DNA from: JBLUOA01 sp048060095 | GTDB lineage: Bacteria; Pseudomonadota; Alphaproteobacteria; Rhodobacterales; Rhodobacteraceae | Reading direction: 5' to 3' | Assembly (NCBI RefSeq): GCF_048060095.1 | Contig: NZ_JBLUOA010000002.1 | Coordinates: 124,001-188,000, forward strand | DNA: 64,000 bases | Shown here: positions 10,100-18,299 of the stretch, piece after piece | Position numbering within the stretch: position 1 is the first letter of the stretch | Layout of the letters: the number at the start of each line of letters is the position of its first letter | The notes under the pieces: generated by a model | What the model saw: the letters and a program-made list of their open reading frames with translations, nothing else | What the model was told of the DNA's origin: nothing | The model's database searches: none | Program-made: the position numbers and the translations under genes

Positions 10100-11068
10100 T
10101 TATTCGATCCAGCCTTGTTCACGGTAGTATTTCTCGGCGCCCGGATGCAGCGGCGCGGACAGACCAGCGGTCGCCATTTCCTCGGGCACGAGGTTTGCAA
10201 ATGCCGGGTGCAGCTTTTTGAAGTCTTCGAAGTTCTCGAACACTGCGCTGACCAGCGTATAGACCGTTTCTTCGGACACATCGGCCGAGGTTACGAAGGT
10301 CGCACCCACACCGAATGTCTGGGTATCGCCATCATTGCCGCGATACATGCCGCCCGGAATGGTCGCGGAGCGGTAGTAGGGGTTGTCGGCAATCAGCGCA
10401 TCAACCTCAGCTCCGGACACCTCGACCAGCACGGAATCGCACGCAGTCGTCGCTTCCTGAATGGACCCGGACGGGTGGCCAACGGTGTAAACCATCGCGT
10501 CGATCTGGTTGTCGCAAAGCGCCGCGGACTGTTCCGCCGCTTTCAGTTCTGTCGCCAGCGCGAGGTTGTCGTTTGACCAGCCCAGCGCTTCCATAAGCAC
10601 TTCCATCGTGCCGCGCTGACCGGAACCGGGGTTGCCGATATTAACGCGCTTGCCTTCAAGATCAGCAAAGGTCGTGATCCCCGCATCAGCCCGTGCCACA
10701 ACCGTAAACGGCTCCGGGTGGACAGAGAATACGGCGCGCAGGCCTTCGAACGGGCCGTTTTCCTCAAATTTGGAAGACCCGTTATATGCGTGGAACTGCC
10801 AGTCAGACTGCGCCACACCAAACTCAAGCTCACCCTCGCGGATGGTGTTGATGTTGTAAACCGACCCACCGGTCGATTCGACCGAACAGCGCACGCCATG
10901 ATCGCGGCGACCCTTGTTCACCAGACGGCAGATCGCGCCGCCCGTTGGGTAATAAACCCCGGTCACACCACCGGTGCCGATCGTGATGAACTCCTCCGCA
11001 TGGGCAGCCGGGGCCATCATCGCCCCAAGCGCCACCGCGGCGGCCGTCACTTTTAACTTCATATACAT
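10100..11068 (-). CDS. TAXI-family TRAP transporter solute-binding protein
   Basis: A 322-residue exported protein with a signal peptide (MYMKLKVTAAAVALGAMMAP, cleaved near AHAEEF) followed by the TAXI hallmark TIGTGGVTGVYYPTGGAIC near residue 30. It binds solute in the periplasm and delivers it to the fused permease encoded downstream. The ATG at 11068 has GGGAGAG 5-6 nt upstream; a second ATG two codons on is too far from it. Family ligands are often glutamate, 2-oxoglutarate or related acids, but the ligand here cannot be read from sequence. Confidence 0.93.
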   Translation of the reverse strand: MYMKLKVTAAAVALGAMMAPAAHAEEFITIGTGGVTGVYYPTGGAICRLVNKGRRDHGVRCSVESTGGSVYNINTIREGELEFGVAQSDWQFHAYNGSSKFEENGPFEGLRAVFSVHPEPFTVVARADAGITTFADLEGKRVNIGNPGSGQRGTMEVLMEALGWSNDNLALATELKAAEQSAALCDNQIDAMVYTVGHPSGSIQEATTACDSVLVEVSGAEVDALIADNPYYRSATIPGGMYRGNDGDTQTFGVGATFVTSADVSEETVYTLVSAVFENFEDFKKLHPAFANLVPEEMATAGLSAPLHPGAEKYYREQGWIE

Positions 11069-11398
11069 ATTACTCTCCCTCTGTTGATGAGTAGTGAAAC
11101 TAACTATCCGTCAGAGATGTCACCCTTTTGACGGTTCGTCGCGTTGATTCTTGCAATCCTGTTTTGGGGATGTTGATGCCACCGCAACCTGCCGGACGCG
11201 CGGAAAAGTAGCCTGCCGCCGCCTTCAGCCGCGTGCTGAGCGTTCCGCATTCTGTGACGAGTTTTTCCTCGAACGACGTCGTTACTGACATCAATCCCCC
11301 CTAAGGATAGCCGAAGGGTTCCATCTGTTTCACACGTTGTCAACCGTCAGGGCATATGCTTCAAATGACCAGCCACCCGCACAGAGGGAGCTTGTGCA
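11069..11398. other. Divergent intergenic region (TRAP operon / aminotransferase)
   Basis: 330 bp between two divergent genes. It must hold the promoters of the TAXI-TRAP operon and of the plus-strand aminotransferase. Short minus-strand frames (for example 11100-11294) lack a ribosome binding site and family features. No convincing operator or -35/-10 pair stands out. Confidence 0.5.
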
Positions 11399-12724
11399 AT
11401 GTCCCATATCCTTCATCGACAGACGAAATCTGTCCCGCCAGAGGCCGTCAGCGGCAAGGGCGTTTACCTCTACGACAGCGCAGGAAAACAGTATTTTGAC
11501 GGCTCCGGCGGTGCCGCGGTCTCGTGCCTTGGTCATGGCGACCCGGACGTAACCGCCGCCATCAAGGACCAGCTCGACAAACTCGCCTTCGCCCATACCG
11601 GTTTTTTCACGACCGAGGTGGCCGAGGCGCTGGCCGACAAACTCGTCACCCACGCCCCCGGCGATATCGACCGCGTCTACCTCGTCTCCGGCGGGTCCGA
11701 AGCGATGGAAAGTGCCCTGAAACTCGCCCGGCAATACATGTTGGAAATCGGGCAACCCACCCGCCACCGCGTCATCGCAAGACGGCAAAGCTACCACGGC
11801 AACACGCTCGGCGCGCTCGCTGCCGGTGGCAACATGTGGCGGCGTGAACCCTTCGCCCCGCTGATGATCGAAACGACCCACATCGCACCCTGCTACGAAT
11901 ACCGCGACCGCCAGCCCGACGAAACCGCCGAAGCCTACGGCCAGCGGATCGCCGAAGAACTCGAAACCGAAATCCAGCGCCTCGGCCCGGAAACGATCAT
12001 GGCCTTCGTCGCCGAACCCGTCGTTGGCGCGACCTCTGGCGCTCTGCCCCCGGTTCCCGGTTATTTCAAACGGTTACGGGACATCTGCGACCGCCACGGT
12101 GTCCTGCTGATCCTCGACGAAGTCATGTGCGGCATGGGTCGCACCGGCACTCTATTCGCCTGCGAACAGGACGGCATCGCCCCCGACATCACCGCCATCG
12201 CCAAAGGTCTTGGCGCAGGCTATCAACCGATCGGCGCCATGCTCTGCACCGCGAAAATCTACGACGCGATCCGTGATGGCAGCGGCTTTTTCCAACATGG
12301 CCACACCTATCTCGGCCACCCCGTCGCCGCCGCAGCCGCGCTCGCGGTTCTGACCAAACTGACCGAAGGCGGCCTCGCCGCCCGCGCGGGCATCATGGGT
12401 GACAAACTGCAATCCGCCCTCGAAACTGCCTTTGGCCAGCACCCTTATATCGGCGATATCCGCGGACGTGGCCTGTTCCGCGGCATCGAATTCGTCGAAG
12501 ACCGCGAAACCAAAACCCCCTTCGCGCCCGAACGTGAACTCCACAAGGCGCTGAAGGCCGCGACCTTCGATGCGGGCCTGATCTGCTACCCGATGGGTGG
12601 CACGATCGACGGGCGGCGCGGAAACCACATCCTCCTCGCGCCCCCTTTCATCCTCGAAGACGCACATATCGACGAAATCGTAGGCAAGCTCAGCACCGCC
12701 TTCGACAAAGTGCTGCCTGCCTAA
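11399..12724 (+). CDS. Class III PLP-dependent aminotransferase
   Basis: A 441-residue fold-type I aminotransferase. Seen motifs: LVSGGSEAMESALKLAR near residue 95 (cofactor phosphate cup), ILDEVMCGMGRTG near 238 with the PLP-ring Asp240, and AIAKGLGAGYQPIG with the Schiff-base Lys269. It transfers an amino group between an omega- or alpha-amino compound and a keto acid using PLP. It starts at an ATG with GGGAG 8 nt upstream and is divergent from the TRAP operon. The substrate cannot be assigned; beta-alanine/GABA-like compounds are common in the family, and the nearby transporter may import it. Confidence 0.88.
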   Translation: MSHILHRQTKSVPPEAVSGKGVYLYDSAGKQYFDGSGGAAVSCLGHGDPDVTAAIKDQLDKLAFAHTGFFTTEVAEALADKLVTHAPGDIDRVYLVSGGSEAMESALKLARQYMLEIGQPTRHRVIARRQSYHGNTLGALAAGGNMWRREPFAPLMIETTHIAPCYEYRDRQPDETAEAYGQRIAEELETEIQRLGPETIMAFVAEPVVGATSGALPPVPGYFKRLRDICDRHGVLLILDEVMCGMGRTGTLFACEQDGIAPDITAIAKGLGAGYQPIGAMLCTAKIYDAIRDGSGFFQHGHTYLGHPVAAAAALAVLTKLTEGGLAARAGIMGDKLQSALETAFGQHPYIGDIRGRGLFRGIEFVEDRETKTPFAPERELHKALKAATFDAGLICYPMGGTIDGRRGNHILLAPPFILEDAHIDEIVGKLSTAFDKVLPA

Positions 12725-12751
12725 AGAAAAACGGGCGCTCAACCGCGCCCG
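12723..12751 (-). terminator. Rho-independent terminator of the gabT-like gene
   Basis: Reading the minus strand, a 7-bp GC stem (CGGGCGC with its complement, 6-nt loop at 12732-12751) is followed by TTTTTCTTT. It lies 68 nt beyond the gabT-like stop. The same hairpin is immediately downstream of the convergent plus-strand aminotransferase but lacks a T tract in that direction. Confidence 0.7.
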
Positions 12752-12818
12752 CTCCTCACCATTTTCTACAAATATCCCCGCCGGAGGCTCCGGATGGCGC
12801 AGCGCACACATCGCCCGA

Positions 12819-14096
12819 TCAGGCCGCCCGCGCCGCCCCGATCGACTCCTCAAGGATATCCATCGCTTCACCGAAAACCGCATCCGGTATCGTAATCGGC
12901 GCCAGGAAGCGGATCACGTTGCCATGCACGCCGCAGGTCAGCAGGATCAGGTTGCGCTTCAACGCCTCCGCCCGCACCCGGTTCGCCATGTCGGGGTTCG
13001 GCGCGCTTCCGTCCGTGGTGTTGAACTCCGTCGCGACCATGAAGCCGGGGCCGCGCACATCCACCATCTCCGGCGTCGATTGCCGGATCGATTCAAGCCG
13101 CTGCTTCAGGCGCGATCCAAGCTCATTCGCGCGATCACACAGCTTCTCTTCCTCGATCACATCCAGCACCGCATTCGCGGCGGCGATCCCCAACGGGTTG
13201 CCGCCATAGGTGCCACCCAATCCACCCGGTGCCGCAGCGTCCATCAGATCGGCACGACCCGTGACAGCCGCCAACGGCAAACCACCGGCCAAGCCCTTGG
13301 CCATCGTGGTCAGATCGGCGGCAACGTCATAGCCGTGCATCGCGAACAGGTTGCCGGTCCGGGCGAACCCGGTCTGAACCTCGTCCGCAACCATGACGAT
13401 CCCATGATCGTCGCACAGCTTGCGCACACCGCGAACCAGCTCCGCCGGGGCAGGATAGAACCCGCCTTCGCCCTGCACCGGCTCAAAAATGATCGCGGCA
13501 ACCCGCTCCGGGTCCAGATCAGCCTTGAACAGGCCTTTCAACGCATCCAGCGCCGCCTCGGTCGAAACACCGTGCAGTTCAACCGGGAACGGCACGTGAT
13601 ACACATCCGGCATCATCGCGCCAAAGCCTTTTTTGTAAGGCGCAACCTTCCCGGTCAGGCTCATCCCCATGAAGGTGCGGCCATGAAAACCGCCACCGAA
13701 AGCGATAACCGCAGGCCGCCCCGTCGCCGCACGGGCGATCTTGATGGCGTTCTCAACCGCCTCGGCCCCGGTCGTGACAAAGACCGTCTTCTTCTCAAAA
13801 TCACCGGGAACGGCCGCGTTCAACCGCTCCGCCAGCCGCACGTAGTTTTCATACGGCAGCACCTGGTGGCAGGTGTGGGTAAAGGACTTCAACTGCTTCT
13901 CAACCGCCTCCATCACCTTCGGATGGCGATGGCCCGTGTTGACGACGGCGATGCCTGCTGCAAAGTCGATATAGCGGTTGCCCTCAACGTCCCACACTTC
14001 GGCATTTTCGGCGCGATCCGCATAGATTTGCGTCATCATGCCAACGCCGCGTGAAATCGCATCGTCGCGCCGCGCGGCTACTTCTGAATTCAACAT
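12819..14096 (-). CDS. gabT: 4-aminobutyrate aminotransferase (GabT-like)
   Basis: A 425-residue class III aminotransferase close to bacterial GabT. Seen: DVEGNRYIDFAAGIAVVNTG at the N-terminus, FVTTGAEAVENAIKIAR (phosphate cup), FEPVQGEGGF, VADEVQTGFARTG (PLP Asp) and MAKGLAGGLPLAAVTG with the Schiff-base Lys. It converts GABA (possibly also 5-aminovalerate) plus 2-oxoglutarate to succinate semialdehyde plus glutamate. The start at 14096 (MLNSEVAARRDD) has AAGGAG about 7 nt upstream; the frame extends 22 codons further up without such a site. No gabD is visible in the window. Confidence 0.88.
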   Translation of the reverse strand: MLNSEVAARRDDAISRGVGMMTQIYADRAENAEVWDVEGNRYIDFAAGIAVVNTGHRHPKVMEAVEKQLKSFTHTCHQVLPYENYVRLAERLNAAVPGDFEKKTVFVTTGAEAVENAIKIARAATGRPAVIAFGGGFHGRTFMGMSLTGKVAPYKKGFGAMMPDVYHVPFPVELHGVSTEAALDALKGLFKADLDPERVAAIIFEPVQGEGGFYPAPAELVRGVRKLCDDHGIVMVADEVQTGFARTGNLFAMHGYDVAADLTTMAKGLAGGLPLAAVTGRADLMDAAAPGGLGGTYGGNPLGIAAANAVLDVIEEEKLCDRANELGSRLKQRLESIRQSTPEMVDVRGPGFMVATEFNTTDGSAPNPDMANRVRAEALKRNLILLTCGVHGNVIRFLAPITIPDAVFGEAMDILEESIGAARAA

Positions 14097-14292
14097 CAAA
14101 CTCTCCTTCGATGTGCCCCCGCGCCCGTCACCCTGACGGCGGTCGGTGAGTCTCATCCCCAAATCCTGCGCGCATGTTTCACATTCCGGGGTGGGGCCGC
14201 AAGATCACACATGACGACAGAGGAACTGCGCCCGGATCGACCGTCACCGACCCGCGGACGTGCAACAAAGCGCAAACATGGCCCATCGGCCA

Positions 14293-15081
14293 TTACTGAC
14301 GGGAAAACCGCTTCGGAACAGCCAGCCGCACGCCCGTCCGGCGCCAAAGTTCGTCTTTGGCTTGGCGCAGAATGCTCTTTACCCATGGCACCGACCCGTA
14401 GTGAAACGGGTTTTGCATTGTCCCGAGGTTCGTATCGCTCGACTTCTGGATACTCAGAACAGGATTCGAGACCAGACAGGTGTGATCGGTAAACCGCCGC
14501 CGGAAATGATAGAGGGCGCCGTCAATATACATCTTTCCACCTTCAGGGTGGCCCGAAGGGCGCTCGCTGACCAGCTTCATGTAGTCTCGTAATGGCGCAA
14601 GGCCGCGACGGTGGACGGCGTAGCAATGTGCCCACCAGAATTCGGCCCTGCTCGGATAGACCGGTTTCGCCGCCCCCTTGGGATGAGATCTCAGCCGGTG
14701 TCCGGGAAACCACATGGACCAGTCATGGGCTTCAACCTGCGAAAGCACGTAGTCCTGCTGATGCGGGCTGCGCAGATTCGACCGGAAGATCGCATCGTCT
14801 TCCAGAACCAGGATCCTTTCAAAGCCGTTCTTGTGGGCATCCTCGATATTCTGCAGGTGACTGAAAAAGTTCCCCCTGACCCCTTTCGTCGGAAACCCGC
14901 CGGCGTCGTCGCAGATCGGAGCTTCGGGAACGACGATCTTGTCATCGTGATCCGAAATCCCCAGGCGGCTCATCTCGGACCTGATGGATTCAAGCCTGTC
15001 AGGGCGTGACGGCAGATTAATCACGTAAATCCGATCGAAAAAATTCTCAAATGTTCTGCTCAAACCGGTATTATCATCCAT
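14293..15081 (-). CDS. Glycosyltransferase family 25 (LPS biosynthesis type)
   Basis: A 262-residue cytoplasmic protein matching the GT25 pattern: YVINLPSRPDRLESI near residue 18, RGNFFSHLQNIEDA, then RILVLEDDAIF near residue 90 with the acidic EDD metal/sugar-nucleotide site. GT25 enzymes add galactose or related sugars to lipooligosaccharide cores. No other glycan genes are nearby. It stands alone between gabT and the T6SS locus, with a 412-bp gap on its 5' side, and has visibly lower GC than its neighbours, suggesting acquisition. Confidence 0.82.
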   Translation of the reverse strand: MDDNTGLSRTFENFFDRIYVINLPSRPDRLESIRSEMSRLGISDHDDKIVVPEAPICDDAGGFPTKGVRGNFFSHLQNIEDAHKNGFERILVLEDDAIFRSNLRSPHQQDYVLSQVEAHDWSMWFPGHRLRSHPKGAAKPVYPSRAEFWWAHCYAVHRRGLAPLRDYMKLVSERPSGHPEGGKMYIDGALYHFRRRFTDHTCLVSNPVLSIQKSSDTNLGTMQNPFHYGSVPWVKSILRQAKDELWRRTGVRLAVPKRFSRQ

Positions 15082-15493
15082 GATTTATCGATCTATTAAT
15101 TATGCCAGCTCCTTGGGTACGACATCTGCCCTAGTTCTCCAAAAAACCGTCGGCATGTTTCCGCTATACCGTCCCCAGACGCGGCGCCCGCCTCCTACCC
15201 CGACCTCTTGAGGCGACTGACGTGTATCACTTGCGCGGGGCACAAAGGATGATATCGCGCGGAAAACGGTGATGCTTGAATGGGGATTGACGCGGCATGA
15301 TCGACCTCAAAAACCCGAAACTGGCCAAATCGCCCGATTAATGCACCAGTCCGCGGAAACCACCCGGTTTTCTGTGCGCATTTCGTCCCGAAACCGGTTT
15401 GGCCGAATATCTGCACCCGCGCCGGAAATGCGTTATACTTCCCTTATTTCGAGCCCCCATTTTGACGCTCGGCTTCCGGGCAGGAGATCAGTT
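15082..15493. promoter_or_regulatory. Intergenic region with candidate vgrG promoter
   Basis: 412 bp between the divergent GT25 gene and vgrG. A -10-like TATACT at 15434-15439 lies 17 bp from a weak -35-like CTGCAC (15411-15416), about 55 bp before the vgrG start. No sigma-54 (GG-N10-GC) element is evident. The open frame upstream of the VgrG start has no VgrG-like sequence and is treated as untranslated. Confidence 0.35.
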
Positions 15494-17800
15494 ATGTTCG
15501 AAGACCGCGAGATTAGCGTCAAATCCCCGCTAGCCGAAGAGGCTTTGTTCTTTTCAAGTATGAATGGCGCCGACGAAATCGGCCAATGCTTCCGGTTTGA
15601 ACTGGAGCTCGCCAGTGAAGATATTGAGCTGAAGGCCGAAGATCTGCTGGGCAAAGGCCTGACGGTCCGCGTCGGCAAATCTGAACCGCACCGCTACTTC
15701 CACGGACTGATTTCGGAGTTCGGCTTTGTGCGGATCGAGGGCAGCCACGCGTTTTATCGCGCGGTCATCCGCCCTTGGACGTGGTTCCTGTCAAAGACCC
15801 ACGACACCCGTATTTTCCAACAGATGAGCGTGATTGAAATCGTCGAAGAGGTGCTGAATGAATTCAGCGGCGCGACCTTTGAAAAGCGGCTTCAGGGCAA
15901 CTACGAGCCGCGCGAATATTGCGTGCAGTATTGCGAAAGCAACCTCCATTTTGTCCAACGATTACTTGAGCATGAGGGCGTCTGCTTCTTCTTTGAATAT
16001 GCCGATGGCGAACACACGATGGTGCTGACCGACGCCAATGCCAAACTGAAACCGGTACCGGGGTATGAGACGATCCCGTTTCAACAGGACACGCTGCTGT
16101 CGTTCATCGATGGCGACTTCATCACCGATTGGCAACCCACGCATGAAGTCATGTCGGCAACCTTCGTCCAGACCGATTATGACTCCACGAAGCCAAGCGC
16201 CGACCTTATGGCAAAATCCGAAAACGCCCTTGGCCATGAAAACGACGACGGTGAGGTTTACCACTATCCCGGCTACTACAAACAGCTTTCGCGCGGCGAT
16301 GCGCTGACCGAAGTGCGGCGGGAAGAGGTGCAGACGCCATCTCACAAGGCCCACGCGAAAGGCACTGTGCGCGGAATGTGGTCGGGCGCGACCTATACGC
16401 TTGAAGGCTTCCCACGCGAGGCTGAGAACGACGAATACCTGATTTTCAAGACCCGCTACAACATGTGGGACGACCAGTATCGCACCGGGCTTGATCGCGC
16501 GGGCGCCGGCTTTCAAGTCGAATATGACGTGACGCCGACGGCACTACCGTTCCGCCCGCCGCGCCGCACGCCCGTGCCCTTCGTTCACGGCCCGCAAACC
16601 GCAACCGTCGTCGGGCCGGGGGGCGAGGAAATCTACACCGACGAATATTCCCGCGTGAAGGTTCAGTTCCACTGGGACCGGCTAGGCGGCAATGACGAGA
16701 ATTCATCCTGTTTCGTCCGGGTTAGTTCCGTCTGGGCCGGGGCGGGTTGGGGTTTTATCCAGATCCCGCGGATCGGGCAGGAAGTGATGGTCGATTTCCT
16801 CGAAGGCGACCCGGATCAGCCGATCATCACCGGCCGCTACTACAACGCTGAACAGATGCCGCCCTACAGCCTGCCCGACAACGCGACCCAATCGGGGTGG
16901 AAGTCGAACTCGTCCCCCGGTGGCGGCGGATTCAATGAGCTGCGGTTTGAGGACAAGGCAGGCGCAGAAGAAGTCTATTTCCAAGCCCAGAAGGACCACA
17001 ACGAGCTAATCAAAGACAGCGAAAGCCGGGTTATCGGAGTCAACTTTTTCGAAGAGGTCGGCAACGACGCGGAACAAGACGTCAAGAACAACCGGACCGA
17101 ACACGTCGGCAACGACAAATCCACAGCCGTCGACAACAACCGGAACGTGGTCATCGGTGTGGACGACACGGAAGAGGTTGGAAGCAATCGCAAGCTTAAG
17201 GTCGGATCAAACGAGAACATCGAAATCGGCGTGGATTCGACCGAAAAGATCGGCAGCAACCACACCCAGACCGTGGGTGGCGTTCAAAGCATCACGGTCA
17301 CGCTTGCGCGAATGGACAACGTGATGGCCGCCGAAACGCGCTCTGTCGGGCTGGCACAGACCCAGAATGTCGGCAACCGGCGCAGCGTGACCGTCGGCGC
17401 GCAGCAAAGCCACAAGGTCGTCAGCGACGATTCATGGAGTATCGGGGCGAACCAGATCATCAACGTTGGGGGAAATCAAAACCTCGATGTCGGGGGCGTG
17501 CAGAGCAATACGATCACCAAGGACCAGACCAACAAGATCAACGGCGCCCGCGCGACCGACGTCACCAAGTCCGAGGCGCACAAGGTCGGAGAGGATATGG
17601 GCGTCAATGTCGGCACCGACTACATCCTTGAAGCGGGGGATACCTTGACCCTTAAATGCGGCAGTTCCGTCATTGCGATGAAAAGTGACGGCACAATCAA
17701 TGTCGAGTGCAAGGACATCACCGTTAAAGCAAGCGGCAAGATCAATTTCGACGCGGGCGGGGATATCGTCGGCAAGGGCGCCAACATCAAGTGGAACTGA
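15494..17800 (+). CDS. vgrG: VgrG (TssI), T6SS spike protein
   Basis: A 768-residue spike protein. It starts at MFEDREISVKSP with GGAG 7 nt upstream; in-frame codons further up do not match the family. The N-terminal 350 residues form the gp27-like region (FYRAVIRPWTWFL, FFFEYADGEH). The gp5 OB-fold follows (near residue 385, EYSRVKVQFHWDR, then GWGFIQIPRIGQEVMVDFLE). Residues about 515-715 are a repeated VG-containing beta-helix needle. It ends about 80 residues later with no extra toxin domain, so this VgrG looks structural rather than 'evolved'. The trimer tips the Hcp tube and carries PAAR-type effectors. It is convergent with tagF, overlapping by 14 bases. Confidence 0.95.
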   Translation: MFEDREISVKSPLAEEALFFSSMNGADEIGQCFRFELELASEDIELKAEDLLGKGLTVRVGKSEPHRYFHGLISEFGFVRIEGSHAFYRAVIRPWTWFLSKTHDTRIFQQMSVIEIVEEVLNEFSGATFEKRLQGNYEPREYCVQYCESNLHFVQRLLEHEGVCFFFEYADGEHTMVLTDANAKLKPVPGYETIPFQQDTLLSFIDGDFITDWQPTHEVMSATFVQTDYDSTKPSADLMAKSENALGHENDDGEVYHYPGYYKQLSRGDALTEVRREEVQTPSHKAHAKGTVRGMWSGATYTLEGFPREAENDEYLIFKTRYNMWDDQYRTGLDRAGAGFQVEYDVTPTALPFRPPRRTPVPFVHGPQTATVVGPGGEEIYTDEYSRVKVQFHWDRLGGNDENSSCFVRVSSVWAGAGWGFIQIPRIGQEVMVDFLEGDPDQPIITGRYYNAEQMPPYSLPDNATQSGWKSNSSPGGGGFNELRFEDKAGAEEVYFQAQKDHNELIKDSESRVIGVNFFEEVGNDAEQDVKNNRTEHVGNDKSTAVDNNRNVVIGVDDTEEVGSNRKLKVGSNENIEIGVDSTEKIGSNHTQTVGGVQSITVTLARMDNVMAAETRSVGLAQTQNVGNRRSVTVGAQQSHKVVSDDSWSIGANQIINVGGNQNLDVGGVQSNTITKDQTNKINGARATDVTKSEAHKVGEDMGVNVGTDYILEAGDTLTLKCGSSVIAMKSDGTINVECKDITVKASGKINFDAGGDIVGKGANIKWN

Positions 17801-18293
17801 CGGCCATCTGCGCGACCGCATCGGCGGCGGTTGCCCCGTCGGCACCGATGGGGTCCGTGCCTTTCACCCAGATCAGGCAGCCCGATTGGTCAGGGTCAGC
17901 GACCCACCCGTCCACCGAAATCTGCGCCAACGCCTCTAACGCCTGATCGGGCGGCAGGGGCGTGTCGATGACCTTCCGGGCGGCAGGCAACACCGCATCG
18001 CACCAGCCATCAGCCGTCACAATACTGGGCGCGCCATCAGACATCATCCCTATGATCGCAAACGGGTATTCCCGGCCAAGTTTATCGTGGCTTGGCAGGA
18101 TCAGCGCCGCGAAACCTCCATCCTCCCGCGCCATGACAAGTCTAATGCCATTATCCGGCAATCCCCGATCTAAAGGAAGCCCACCGACCACATTGCGCGT
18201 CAGCCATTGATCCAGAACCGGACGCAAACCGGGCGGCAAACCGCGGGCAACGAAGTCTCCGGTCGAGGGTAGCTTGCCGAAGAACCCGACCAT
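17787..18293 (-). CDS. tagF: TagF, T6SS-associated post-translational regulator
   Basis: A 168-residue cytoplasmic protein with the TagF/DUF2094 N-terminal signature VGFFGKLPSTGDFVARGLP. In studied systems TagF represses T6SS assembly, acting through Fha and in parallel to the PpkA/PppA phosphorylation pathway, whose genes are also in this window. It is the last gene of the structural operon, 6 bp after tssM, and its 3' end overlaps the convergent vgrG end by 14 bases. In several other bacteria TagF is fused to PppA; here they are separate genes. Confidence 0.9.
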   Translation of the reverse strand: MVGFFGKLPSTGDFVARGLPPGLRPVLDQWLTRNVVGGLPLDRGLPDNGIRLVMAREDGGFAALILPSHDKLGREYPFAIIGMMSDGAPSIVTADGWCDAVLPAARKVIDTPLPPDQALEALAQISVDGWVADPDQSGCLIWVKGTDPIGADGATAADAVAQMAVSST

Positions 18294-18299
18294 CGCGGG

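Noticed and set aside
12924..14054. 376-codon plus-strand frame opposite the gabT-like gene
   Set aside because: Mirror frame of a gene with clear PLP motifs; translation is His/Arg/Gln-rich and no ribosome site is seen.
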